This document shows, in pieces, positions 7,315 to 16,249 of a stretch of DNA of 64,000 nt (its first letter is position 1; every line of letters begins with the position of its first letter). The stretch covers positions 1-64,000 of the forward strand of contig CANRBC010000001.1 of NCBI GenBank assembly GCA_947628755.1, given 5' to 3'. The stretch is from an uncultured Clostridia bacterium. GTDB taxonomy: Bacteria > Bacillota > Clostridia > Lachnospirales > CAG-274. The notes beneath the pieces were generated by a model, which saw only the letters and a list, made by a program, of their open reading frames with translations, did no database searches and was not told where the DNA came from. The position numbers were made by a program, and so were the translations under genes.

Positions 7315-7949
7315 TGGATGTAAAGAAGGAAATAGCAGCTGCTCTGGCTCATGAAATAAAAAACCCTATTTCAGTCATAAAAGCAAATATCGATTACATA
7401 AAATCATATTCAGATGATGAAATGCTCCCTGCCTTTAATGTGATTGATAAGGAGCTGAGCAAGCTCAACGAACTTGTAAGCAATTATACAACTATACTTC
7501 GTCCCTCGGAGGAGTATGAAAAAATATATTTGGAGGATATTATTTATGATGTTACCGATGAATTTGCCATAACATCGGAGGTCGAATTTTTATTTGATAT
7601 AGAAGCGGACATAAGTATTTACGGCGATTACAGTAAAATATCCATAATGCTTTTCAATATGTATAAAAATGCCATAGAAGCCGAAGCCGACACTATCAAA
7701 ACAAATCTTTACAGGGCAAACGGAAATGCCGTAATAGAAATAGAAGACAATGGCAAGGGCATGAGCAAGACCGAAGCCGAAAATATAGGCTCGCCTTTTT
7801 TCACCACAAAGGAAAAGGGAAGCGGTCTTGGTGTGCTTATTTGCCGCACCATTGCTGAAAATATGGGCGGTAGATTTGAAATAAGAAATAACTCTAAGGG
7901 CTGTGTTGCAAGAGTAGATATGCCTGTTGCAAGCAAATTTTCGGAATAA
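7314..7949 (+). CDS. Minimal cytoplasmic sensor histidine kinase
   Basis: 211 aa containing only kinase core. The H-box ALAHEIKNPISVIKANIDYI lies at about 10-29. The HATPase_c domain has an N-box (NMYKNAIEAEAD), G1 (DNGKGM) and G2 (GSGLGVLIC). There is no membrane helix or sensor domain. Its ATG overlaps the stop of the upstream LysM gene (TAATG), implying translational coupling, so the membrane/LysM protein may be its sensor partner. No receiver gene is adjacent. Small soluble kinases can feed Spo0A, but the Spo0A here lacks the phospho-Asp, so the target is open. Confidence 0.85.
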   Translation: MDVKKEIAAALAHEIKNPISVIKANIDYIKSYSDDEMLPAFNVIDKELSKLNELVSNYTTILRPSEEYEKIYLEDIIYDVTDEFAITSEVEFLFDIEADISIYGDYSKISIMLFNMYKNAIEAEADTIKTNLYRANGNAVIEIEDNGKGMSKTEAENIGSPFFTTKEKGSGLGVLICRTIAENMGGRFEIRNNSKGCVARVDMPVASKFSE

Positions 7950-7960
7950 TACAAATAAAA

Positions 7961-7996
7961 AAGAGCGGCGCATTATAAGTGCGACGCCCTTTTTGA
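7961..7996. terminator. Terminator between the kinase gene and ppdK
   Basis: G+C-rich hairpin (arms around 7964-7972 and 7980-7989) followed by TTTTT on the plus strand, with a T-run also on the minus strand. It serves the convergent kinase and ppdK genes. Confidence 0.7.
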
Positions 7997-8006
7997 TGAT
8001 TAATTA

Positions 8007-10637
8007 TTATCTGGGGTATTTGATATTTGCCTGAGCAGCTGCAAGTCTTGCAATAGGAACTCTGAAAGGTGAGCAGCTTACATAAGTCAAGCCTACTCTG
8101 TGACAGAATTCTACTGAAGAAGGATCTCCGCCGTGCTCGCCGCATATACCTAAGGTAATGTCGGGTCTTGTCTGCTTGCCGAGCTTAGCAGCCATTTCAA
8201 CCAGCTTGCCAACGCCCTTCTGGTCTAATCTTGCAAATGGATCTGACTCATAAATCTTGTTCTCATAGTATGAATCAAGGAACTTGCCTGCATCATCTCT
8301 TGAGAAACCAAATGTCATCTGAGTAAGGTCGTTTGTACCGAATGAGAAGAACTCAGCTTCCTTTGCTATTTCATCTGCTGTAAGAGCAGCTCTCGGTATC
8401 TCTATCATAGTACCTACCTTATACTTAAGGTCAACGCCTGCTTCTTTGATAATAGCGTCGGCAGTCTCAACTACAACGCTCTTAACAAAAGCAAGCTCCT
8501 TAACCTCGCCTACAAGAGGTATCATTATCTCGGGAACTATATTCCACTCGGGATGAGCCTTGGATACGTTGATAGCAGCCTTTATAACGGCTCTTGTCTG
8601 CATAGCTGCGATTTCGGGATAAGTAACGGCAAGTCTACAACCTCTGTGACCCATCATAGGGTTAAATTCATGAAGTGAAGAGATAATAGCCTTAATATCC
8701 TCTACGCTCTTGCCCTGTGTTTGTGCAAGGAGCTTAATGTCATCCTCCTCTGTGGGAACGAACTCATGTAACGGTGGGTCAAGGAATCTGATATTAACGT
8801 GCTTGCCCTCCATAGTTTCGTATAATTTCTCAAAGTCGCCCTGCTGCATTGGCTCTAACTTAGCAAGAGCAACCTTTCTCTGCTCAACTGTATCTGAGCA
8901 AATCATTTCTCTTATAGCTGATATTCTGTCGGGGTCAAAGAACATGTGCTCTGTTCTGCAAAGACCTATGCCCTCTGCGCCGAATTCCACAGCCTTGGCA
9001 GCATCTCTTGGAGTATCTGCATTTGTTCTTACCTGAAGCGCTCTGAACTCATCTGCCCATGCCATAAGCCTGCCGAACTCACCGCTTATTGTAGCGTCAA
9101 CAGTCTTTATAGCCTCGCCGTAAATATTACCTGTTGAGCCGTCAAGTGATATCCAGTCGCCTTCCGTATATGTTCTTCCGGCAAGCTCAAACTTCTTGTT
9201 GGCTTCGTCCATCTTTATTTCGCCGCAGCCTGATACACAGCAGGTACCCATACCTCTTGCAACAACGGCTGCATGAGAAGTCATACCGCCTCTTACCGTA
9301 AGGATACCCTGTGAATAATTCATACCCTCAATATCCTCCGGTGAGGTTTCAAGTCTTACAAGCACAACCTTTTCGCCTGCCTTAGCCCAGCTTACCGCAT
9401 CCTCTGCAGTAAATACTATTCTACCGCAAGCTGCGCCCGGAGATGCCGCAAGAGCAGTAGCAACAGGCTTAGCTGCCTTTATAGCCTCGGCGTCAAACTG
9501 TGGATGTAAAAGAGCGTCAAGCTGCTTGGGGTCTATCATACATACTGCTTCCTTGGGAGTTATCATACCCTCGTCAACAAGGTCGCAGGCAATCTTCAAT
9601 GCAGCGGCAGCAGTTCTCTTGCCGTTTCTTGTCTGGAGCATATAGAGCTTCTTATCCTCAATGGTAAACTCCATATCCTGCATATCTCTATAATGCTTTT
9701 CAAGTTTATCGCAAATCTTTACAAACTGTCCGTATACCTCGGGCATAACGTCCTTAAGCTGGTCTATTGTCTGAGGTGTTCTTACGCCGGCAACAACGTC
9801 CTCGCCCTGAGCGTTCATAAGGAATTCGCCAAACAGCTTCTTTTCGCCTGTGGCGGGGTTTCTTGTAAAGGCAACGCCTGTACCGGATGTATCGCCTGTG
9901 TTACCGAATACCATAGACTGTACGTTTACGGCAGTACCCCAAGAGCCCGGAATATCGTTCATTCTTCTGTAATAAATAGCTCTCGGATTATCCCATGAAC
10001 GGAATACAGCCTTTATAGCTCCCATTAACTGCTCCTTTGGGTCGGAGGGGAAATCAACGCCTATCTTAGCCTTGTACTCAGCCTTAAACTGCTCTGCAAG
10101 AGTCTTAAGGTCTTCGGCAGTAAGCTCTGTATCCAGCTTAACGCCCTTTTCTTCCTTCATCTTGTCGATAAGCTCTTCAAAATACTTCTTGCCTACCTCC
10201 ATAACAACGTCTGAGTACATCTGTATAAATCTTCTGTAAGAATCGTATGCAAATCTTGGATTGCCTGTCTTCTTGGCAAATGCCTCAACAACCTCGTCGT
10301 TAAGGCCAAGATTAAGTATTGTATCCATCATACCGGGCATTGAAGCTCTTGCGCCTGAACGAACTGACACAAGAAGAGGATTATTAAGGTCACCGAACTT
10401 CTTGCCTGTAATGGACTCCATTTTGGTAATGTATTCCATTATCTGAGCCTGAATTTCCTCATTGATGGTCTCGCCGTCGGCATAATACTGTGTACAGGCT
10501 TCCGTAGTGATAGTGAAGCCCTGAGGCACAGGCATACCAAGGTTGGTCATCTCTGCGAGGTTAGCGCCCTTACCGCCAAGGAGCTCTCTCATAGTGCCAT
10601 TGCCCTCTGAGAATAAATAAACAAATTTCTTATCCAT
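8007..10637 (-). CDS. ppdK: Pyruvate, phosphate dikinase
   Basis: 876 aa, full length for PPDK, which interconverts pyruvate + ATP + Pi with PEP + AMP + PPi. The nucleotide-binding N-terminal part shows GGKGANLAEM. The swivelling phosphohistidine domain has GGMTSHAAVVARGMG with the catalytic His. The C-terminal PEP/pyruvate domain has GFGTNDLTQ-type and GICGEHGGDP motifs with the catalytic Cys. The ATG at 10637 has GGAGGAAAC at ideal spacing; the ORF extends five codons further upstream into that site. It is monocistronic with its own promoter and in anaerobes often substitutes for or supplements pyruvate kinase. Confidence 0.97.
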   Translation of the reverse strand: MDKKFVYLFSEGNGTMRELLGGKGANLAEMTNLGMPVPQGFTITTEACTQYYADGETINEEIQAQIMEYITKMESITGKKFGDLNNPLLVSVRSGARASMPGMMDTILNLGLNDEVVEAFAKKTGNPRFAYDSYRRFIQMYSDVVMEVGKKYFEELIDKMKEEKGVKLDTELTAEDLKTLAEQFKAEYKAKIGVDFPSDPKEQLMGAIKAVFRSWDNPRAIYYRRMNDIPGSWGTAVNVQSMVFGNTGDTSGTGVAFTRNPATGEKKLFGEFLMNAQGEDVVAGVRTPQTIDQLKDVMPEVYGQFVKICDKLEKHYRDMQDMEFTIEDKKLYMLQTRNGKRTAAAALKIACDLVDEGMITPKEAVCMIDPKQLDALLHPQFDAEAIKAAKPVATALAASPGAACGRIVFTAEDAVSWAKAGEKVVLVRLETSPEDIEGMNYSQGILTVRGGMTSHAAVVARGMGTCCVSGCGEIKMDEANKKFELAGRTYTEGDWISLDGSTGNIYGEAIKTVDATISGEFGRLMAWADEFRALQVRTNADTPRDAAKAVEFGAEGIGLCRTEHMFFDPDRISAIREMICSDTVEQRKVALAKLEPMQQGDFEKLYETMEGKHVNIRFLDPPLHEFVPTEEDDIKLLAQTQGKSVEDIKAIISSLHEFNPMMGHRGCRLAVTYPEIAAMQTRAVIKAAINVSKAHPEWNIVPEIMIPLVGEVKELAFVKSVVVETADAIIKEAGVDLKYKVGTMIEIPRAALTADEIAKEAEFFSFGTNDLTQMTFGFSRDDAGKFLDSYYENKIYESDPFARLDQKGVGKLVEMAAKLGKQTRPDITLGICGEHGGDPSSVEFCHRVGLTYVSCSPFRVPIARLAAAQANIKYPR

Positions 10638-10698
10638 TTTTGTTTCCTCCATAAATATTTTTGTGCAATATTACCAAAGTGTAAAAATCGATAGTGAT

Positions 10699-10727
10699 AT
10701 TATAGCATACTTTACAATCATTGGCAA
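10699..10727 (-). promoter_or_regulatory. ppdK promoter
   Basis: Minus-strand TTGCCA (10722-10727), 17 bp and consensus TATAAT (10699-10704) preceded by TGC, an extended -10. It lies between glyS and ppdK. Confidence 0.75.
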
Positions 10728-10755
10728 CAATTTTTTAAAGTTTGTTACTTTTATA

Positions 10756-12138
10756 TTAAAATTCCATTTTTTCAAGCAAATAATTTCTTAAATCTGCTAT
10801 TTTTACTCTCTGCTGCTCCATTGTATCCCTGTCTCTTACGGTCACGCTCTCATCCTCAAGAGAATCGAAATCATAGGTGATACAGAAAGGAGTGCCTATT
10901 TCGTCCTGTCTTCTGTATCTCTTGCCTATGGACTGAGCATCGTCAAATTCGCAGGGGAATTCCTTGGAAAGCATTGCGTAGACTTCAGCCGCATTCTCGG
11001 ATAGCTTCTTTGAAAGGGGAAGAACAGCCGCCTTGTAAGGCGCAAGAGCAGGATGAAAATGCAGCACTGTCCTTACATCTCCGCCTTCAAGCTCCTCCTC
11101 GTCATAAGCCTCGCATAAGAAAGCAAGCGTCACTCTGTCAGCGCCGAGAGACGGCTCTATGCAGTACGGCACATATTTTTCATTTGTAGTCGGGTCGAAA
11201 TAGTCCATTGCCTCGCCTGAATGCTCTGAATGAGCCTTAAGGTCAAAATCCGTTCTGGAGGCTATCCCCCAAAGCTCGCCCTTTCCAAAGGGGAACATAT
11301 ACTCTATATCCGTAGTTGCATTGCTGTAATGAGCAAGCTCTGCCTGCTCGTGGTCACGAAGTACAATATTATCCTTTGAAATATTAAGAGATAAGAGCCA
11401 GCTTGTGCAGAACTCCTTCCAGTATGCAAACCAGTCCAGCTCTGTACCGGGCTTACAGAAAAATTCCAGCTCCATTTGCTCGAATTCTCTTGTTCTGAAA
11501 ATAAAGTTGCCCGGTGTTATTTCATTTCTGAAGGATTTGCCTATCTGACCTATGCCAAAGGGTATCTTCTTTCTCGTTGTTCTCTGTACGTTCTTGAAAT
11601 TGACAAATATGCCCTGCGCAGTTTCGGGACGCATATATACTACATTTTTAGCCTCCTCGGTAACACCTGCGTGGGTCTTGAACATAAGATTGAACTGTCT
11701 TATATCCGTAAAATTGTGAGCGCCGCAGCTTGGACATGGTATGTTGTTGTCGTTAATGTAGCTCATCATTTCCTCGTTTGTCCAGCCGTCAGCGTTGCCC
11801 TCTATACCATTTTCCTTATTATAGTCCTCTATTATATTGTCTGCTCTGAAACGCTCGTGACATTCCTTACAGTCCATAAGAGGGTCGTTAAAGCCGCCTA
11901 CATGACCGGATGCTACCCAAACCTCCGGATTCATAAGTATAGCGCAGTCAACTCCTACGTTATAGGGGCTTTCCTGTATGAACTTTTTCCACCATGCCTT
12001 TTTGACATTGTTCTTAAGCTCTACGCCCAAAGGACCGTAATCCCATGAGTTGGCAAGACCACCGTATATCTCTGAACCGGGATATACAAAACCTCTTGCC
12101 TTTGCAAGAGCAACGATTTTTTCCATTGACTTTTCCAT
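10756..12138 (-). CDS. glyS: Glycyl-tRNA synthetase, dimeric type
   Basis: 460 aa class II enzyme of the single-chain alpha2 type (GlyQS). Visible are the N-terminal [12 protein letters not shown], class II motif 2 ([21 protein letters not shown]), motif 3 ([10 protein letters not shown]) and a C-terminal anticodon-binding domain. Zn-type CxxC/CxxC pairs appear near CKECHERF and CPSCGAHNF. The start at 12138 has GGAGGAAA upstream. It is the last gene of the long comM-to-glyS run. No T-box is present before it. Confidence 0.97.
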   Translation of the reverse strand: MEKSMEKIVALAKARGFVYPGSEIYGGLANSWDYGPLGVELKNNVKKAWWKKFIQESPYNVGVDCAILMNPEVWVASGHVGGFNDPLMDCKECHERFRADNIIEDYNKENGIEGNADGWTNEEMMSYINDNNIPCPSCGAHNFTDIRQFNLMFKTHAGVTEEAKNVVYMRPETAQGIFVNFKNVQRTTRKKIPFGIGQIGKSFRNEITPGNFIFRTREFEQMELEFFCKPGTELDWFAYWKEFCTSWLLSLNISKDNIVLRDHEQAELAHYSNATTDIEYMFPFGKGELWGIASRTDFDLKAHSEHSGEAMDYFDPTTNEKYVPYCIEPSLGADRVTLAFLCEAYDEEELEGGDVRTVLHFHPALAPYKAAVLPLSKKLSENAAEVYAMLSKEFPCEFDDAQSIGKRYRRQDEIGTPFCITYDFDSLEDESVTVRDRDTMEQQRVKIADLRNYLLEKMEF

Positions 12139-12180
12139 TTGAGTTTCCTCCTTGATATGTTAATGTATTGCTTTTTTTTA

Positions 12181-12369
12181 TTATAAAGTATCTGAGGGTA
12201 TAATAAGCCAAAATATAATATAAATAAGAATACCCGTTCCGAATGAGCCTATTGAAAGTAATGCAACAACAAGTCTTATTATAGTAGGGTCTATATCGAA
12301 ATATCCGCCTATACCGCCGCATACTCCCGCTATTATTTTGTTCGTTGAGCTTCTGTAAAGTTTTTTCAT
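12181..12369 (-). CDS. PspC domain membrane protein
   Basis: 62 aa made of one PspC domain: [23 protein letters not shown], then a hydrophobic helix ending [10 protein letters not shown]. PspC-type proteins sit in the membrane and in other bacteria take part in envelope stress responses. No pspA is nearby. It lies 12 bp after the RadC-like gene in the same direction. Confidence 0.9.
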   Translation of the reverse strand: MKKLYRSSTNKIIAGVCGGIGGYFDIDPTIIRLVVALLSIGSFGTGILIYIIFWLIIPSDTL

Positions 12370-12381
12370 GGCAACTCCTCC

Positions 12382-13089
12382 TTAATATCTGCGCTTCATA
12401 CCAAAATAGCCTTCATTTGCAAAGCTGTAATTTTTATCTCCGCATATTATTATATGGTCCAGCAGCCTTATGCCCAATGTTTCAAACTTTGTGGTAAATG
12501 TCCTTGTGGCAATATAATCCGCCTCTGATGGCTCGCAGGTACCGCTGGGATGATTATGGGCGAGTATAACAAACTTCGCCTTATGTAAAAGAGCCTTTTC
12601 AAGTACCGGCTCAACAGTAACACTTACCTCGTCATAAGAACCGCTGCTTATTCTGTCCGAAGCAATCAGCTTCTTGTTGGCGTCAAGGGAAAGCAGATAC
12701 ATTGATTCGTAATTCTGAGCCTTCAGCAATACCTTGATATACTCGGCAGCCGCTTTAAAGCTGTTAATAACAGTACCCTTTTTATAGTAGCTTTCCATAT
12801 ATCTTCTGGCTACGTAGGGCATCATTGAAAGGTATACCGCAACATTTTCAGTAAGCCCTCCGTGTATCATAAGCTCCTCAGGTTTTGAATTGAGAAGATT
12901 ATGAAGTGTGTTGTACTGCTGCAAAAGTCTTTTGGCTATTGCCTTTGTATCCTTCATGGGATATGCGTAAAACAGCATAAGCTCAAGAATTTCATAATCC
13001 TGAAAGCTGTCCAGGTTTCCCTCTTTTATAAATCTCTTTCTGACCCTGCCTCTGTGACCGCTGTTTAAATTCTTAACATTATCCTCCAT
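12382..13089 (-). CDS. RadC-like JAB domain protein
   Basis: 235 aa. The N-terminal part is a helix-hairpin-helix-like region (about 20-80). The C-terminal JAB/MPN domain keeps the metal motif HNHPSGTCEPSEAD, so the protease-like site is intact. Despite the RadC name, a DNA repair function is not established for the family. The ATG at 13089 overlaps the stop of the preceding DUF402 gene, implying translational coupling; a GAGG precedes it. A longer in-frame ORF upstream is not supported. Confidence 0.9.
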   Translation of the reverse strand: MEDNVKNLNSGHRGRVRKRFIKEGNLDSFQDYEILELMLFYAYPMKDTKAIAKRLLQQYNTLHNLLNSKPEELMIHGGLTENVAVYLSMMPYVARRYMESYYKKGTVINSFKAAAEYIKVLLKAQNYESMYLLSLDANKKLIASDRISSGSYDEVSVTVEPVLEKALLHKAKFVILAHNHPSGTCEPSEADYIATRTFTTKFETLGIRLLDHIIICGDKNYSFANEGYFGMKRRY

Positions 13090-13559
13090 TATAAAACCTC
13101 GTCTATATATTCGGTGTATTCGCAAAACCTGTTGTCATATATTATATTGAGAAGCCTGTCTGCTCTTTCAACTGCAGCGGCAACCATTTCTCTGCTCAGA
13201 ATATTTTTTCTTATGGCAGCGCCTACCTCATCCAAATCCACTACCTTTACAAAACCGTTGTCATATACCTTTATATCTATAAGCAAATCATTGAATATAT
13301 AAGTATTTTCGTTTATTTCCGTGTCTATAATGTCACAGTACCAGTAAAGCGGTTTATCCTCATCGTCAAAAAATCTGCTTATTTTAAAGCCCTCGTCTAT
13401 AAAATAGCAGGAAATGCCATGTGTAAAATCCTTTCCGGGTTTTAAAACATTCCATTTTGTCACTATTATGCCGTCTTCAATTTTAAGTATAATATCGTCC
13501 TTTAAATAAACAAGCTCATCGGGTATGTATCTTCTTCTGTAAAGTTTTATATCCCCCAT
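13089..13559 (-). CDS. DUF402 domain protein
   Basis: 156 aa, beta-rich. It matches DUF402 in the stretch YFIDEGFKISRFFDDEDKPLYWYCDII, with an acidic pocket formed by DIIDTEI and DLLIDIKVYDNG and a following VVDLDE. Some DUF402 proteins are nucleoside di-/triphosphatases that use these acidic residues for metal. Gene order codY-like / DUF402 / radC-like is tight, with 12 bp and overlap. Exact substrate unknown. Confidence 0.8.
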   Translation of the reverse strand: MGDIKLYRRRYIPDELVYLKDDIILKIEDGIIVTKWNVLKPGKDFTHGISCYFIDEGFKISRFFDDEDKPLYWYCDIIDTEINENTYIFNDLLIDIKVYDNGFVKVVDLDEVGAAIRKNILSREMVAAAVERADRLLNIIYDNRFCEYTEYIDEVL

Positions 13560-13571
13560 ATAAATTCCCCT

Positions 13572-14141
13572 TTATATTTTTTTCTTAAGCGCTTCCTTCA
13601 GCTCGTCGCTAAGTACATTGACATAAGTACCCTTTGCTCCGCCGGAGCGCAACTCCACAAGTCCTGCGCATTCCAGCTTGCGCATACCGTTTACTATTAC
13701 GGGACGGGTTATACCCGTTTGCTCAGATATTTTGCTGATATTTACAAAGGTTTCTCCGTTGCAGGACAAAATCACCGCTTTTACGCCTTCGTATTCCTTT
13801 TCCGTAAGTCCGTTAAGCGCATTTACTGTAATATTGCTCAACATACGGGAATATCTGTTAAGCCTGTCGGCCTCCATTTTATAATAAATAATAACAGCGG
13901 CAATGCGTATATATCTGTAATTTTCATTGACTGCCTTGTCGCTCATATACATAGAGCCAAGCCTTCCCAGTGAAATACAGTTTTCATACCTGGAATTTCC
14001 GTATAAAAACCTACCGTTTCTATCGGTAAGCGAAATATGGGAACGCAGCTCTCTTTCCATTTCGGAAAGAAAGCTGTCGTAAAAATTCCTGCTGCTGACA
14101 GCCAATGATATAAGTCTGTCCACTCTGTCGCTGTAATCCAT
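13572..14141 (-). CDS. CodY-like regulator with reduced ligand domain
   Basis: 189 aa against about 259 for CodY. The C-terminal winged helix is clearly CodY-like: NISKISEQTGITRPVIVNGMRKLECAGLVELRSGGAKGTYVNVL (about 132-176). The region before it (about 60-115) matches the end of the CodY GAF domain and its linker helix. Roughly the first 70-80 residues of the branched-chain amino acid sensing GAF domain are missing or replaced by a short basic segment. Position right after topA matches codY in other Clostridia. DNA binding is probably retained; isoleucine sensing is doubtful. Confidence 0.8.
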   Translation of the reverse strand: MDYSDRVDRLISLAVSSRNFYDSFLSEMERELRSHISLTDRNGRFLYGNSRYENCISLGRLGSMYMSDKAVNENYRYIRIAAVIIYYKMEADRLNRYSRMLSNITVNALNGLTEKEYEGVKAVILSCNGETFVNISKISEQTGITRPVIVNGMRKLECAGLVELRSGGAKGTYVNVLSDELKEALKKKI

Positions 14142-14151
14142 AATTGACCTC

Positions 14152-16236
14152 TTACTGCGCCTTGTCCTTCTTATTTTCCTTAGTGTAGTTACACTTTGTA
14201 TTGCTGCATACTATTTTGGGATTTTTATTGCCCTTTACCACAAGGGGTTCGCCGCAAACAGGGCATTTTTCTCCCGTAGGCTTATTCCAGAGAATAAGCG
14301 GACATTCGGGATTGTTTTCACAGCCGTAATATCTTCTGCCCTTTTTTGTTTTCTTTACATATACCTTGCCGCCGCATATAGGACAGCTTACTCCTGCGTC
14401 CTCAAAGAGCGGCTTGGTATTGCGACATTCGGGAAAGCCCGGGCAAGCGAGAAATTTACCGTATCTGCCGTATTTGATTACCATATTTCTGCCGCATTGG
14501 TCGCATACTACGTCTGTTTCCTCGTCCTTTATCTCAACATTCTTTACCTTATCCTCCGCCTCTTTAAGAAGCTCGGCAAAAACGGGATAGAAATTTCTCA
14601 ATATTTCCTTCCACTCCATTTTGCCCTCCTCGACTCTGTCCAGAGCCGATTCCATATCCGCGGTAAATTCATTGTTTATAACGTCGCCGAAGTTATTCTT
14701 TATAATATCGTTTACTATCTCTCCAAGCTCTGTGGCATAAAATACCTTCTGCTCCTTTGTAACATAGTTTCTCTGCTGAATTGTCGTGATTGTAGGAGCA
14801 TAAGTTGAGGGACGTCCTACGCCTATATCCTCAAGGGTTTTTATAAGCATAGCCTCTGTGTACCTTGCCGGCGGCTGTGTAAAGTGCTGATCCGCCTTTA
14901 TATCGTTTATTTTAAGAGCCTCGCCCTCTGTCATTTCGGGCATTGCTCCGTCGTCTGTCTTTTCCTCATTCTTTTTGTATACGGACAGATAGCCGTCAAA
15001 CACAAGTATAGAACCCGATGTTCTGTATATATATTTTCCCGCAGAAATTTCAGCGCCAAGAGTAGTATATATGGCTGCCGGCATCTGACTTGCTATAAAT
15101 CTTTCCCATATCAGCTTATACAGTCTGTACTGGTCTCTTGAAAGGCTGTCCTTTATCTTATCTGGAGTTCTGAGAGTAGATGTGGGTCTTATAGCCTCGT
15201 GAGCATCCTGGGCTCTTGAGTCGGTCTTATACTGCTTTTTTTCTCTTATATATTTTTCTCCGAATGTAGAAAGTATATAACCCTTTGCTTCCTCATAAGC
15301 CTCGTCGGCTATTCTTACAGAGTCCGTTCTGATATATGAAACAAGACCTACCGTGCCTTCTCCCGCAACATTTATGCCTTCATAGAGCTGCTGCGCTATT
15401 CTCATGGTCTTCTGGGAAGCAAATCCAAGCAGCTTTGACGCCTCCTGCTGCATTGTGCTTGTCGTAAAAGGCGCAGGGGGATTCTTGGAGCGACTTCCCT
15501 TTTTTACACTCTTTACGCTGAAGCCTTTGTCCTTGCTTTCGGAAATGATTTTTTCAGCCTCGTCGCCTGATTCAAGTTCGAGCTTGCCCTTGCTGTCGCC
15601 ATAGAGCTTTGCCGTAAACTTCTTGCCCTTTTCCGTAAAAAGCTCTGCGTCTATTGTCCAGTATTCCTTGGGTATAAATGCTGCTATTTCCTCATCTCTG
15701 TCGCATATAAGTCTGAGAGCGACAGACTGCACACGTCCTGCGCTAAGTCCTTTTTTGACCTTTTTCCACAAAAGCGGACTTATTTTATAGCCAACTATCC
15801 TGTCCAGAGCTCTTCTTGCCTGCTGAGCGTCAACAAGATTCATGTCTATTTCTCTTGCCTCTTTTATAGACCTTTTAACGGCATTTTTTGTGATTTCATT
15901 AAATGTTATTCTGAATGTCTTTTTGGGGTCGGGCTTAAGGGCGTACAAAAGATGCCAGCTTATTGCCTCTCCCTCGCGATCGGGGTCTGTGGCAAGATAT
16001 ATCTTGTCTGCCGTCTTGACCTCCTTGCGCAGCTTTGCAAGAAGTTCTCCCTTTCCTCTTATAGTTATATATTTCGGCTCAAAGTCGTTATCTATATCCA
16101 CGCCCAGTTCGCTTTTAGGCAAATCCCTTACATGACCTACGGACGCAACTACCTTATAATTAGAGCCGAGAAACTTTTTAAGAGTTTCCGCCTTTGCGGG
16201 AGACTCTACTATTACCAGATATTTTTTACTGCTCAT
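14152..16236 (-). CDS. topA: DNA topoisomerase I
   Basis: 694 aa type IA topoisomerase that relaxes negative supercoils. The TOPRIM domain starts KYLVIVESPAKA and has ATDPDREGEA with the acidic metal site. The active-site Tyr lies in SYIRTDSVRI. The C-terminus carries three zinc-ribbon repeats, CDQCGRNM...CPGFPEC, CPICGG...CENNPEC and CPVCGE...CSNTKC. The ATG at 16236 has AGGAGG upstream, ten codons into the ORF. It lies between dprA (13 bp) and the codY-like gene (10 bp). Confidence 0.97.
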   Translation of the reverse strand: MSSKKYLVIVESPAKAETLKKFLGSNYKVVASVGHVRDLPKSELGVDIDNDFEPKYITIRGKGELLAKLRKEVKTADKIYLATDPDREGEAISWHLLYALKPDPKKTFRITFNEITKNAVKRSIKEAREIDMNLVDAQQARRALDRIVGYKISPLLWKKVKKGLSAGRVQSVALRLICDRDEEIAAFIPKEYWTIDAELFTEKGKKFTAKLYGDSKGKLELESGDEAEKIISESKDKGFSVKSVKKGSRSKNPPAPFTTSTMQQEASKLLGFASQKTMRIAQQLYEGINVAGEGTVGLVSYIRTDSVRIADEAYEEAKGYILSTFGEKYIREKKQYKTDSRAQDAHEAIRPTSTLRTPDKIKDSLSRDQYRLYKLIWERFIASQMPAAIYTTLGAEISAGKYIYRTSGSILVFDGYLSVYKKNEEKTDDGAMPEMTEGEALKINDIKADQHFTQPPARYTEAMLIKTLEDIGVGRPSTYAPTITTIQQRNYVTKEQKVFYATELGEIVNDIIKNNFGDVINNEFTADMESALDRVEEGKMEWKEILRNFYPVFAELLKEAEDKVKNVEIKDEETDVVCDQCGRNMVIKYGRYGKFLACPGFPECRNTKPLFEDAGVSCPICGGKVYVKKTKKGRRYYGCENNPECPLILWNKPTGEKCPVCGEPLVVKGNKNPKIVCSNTKCNYTKENKKDKAQ

Positions 16237-16249
16237 TATTACAATCCTC

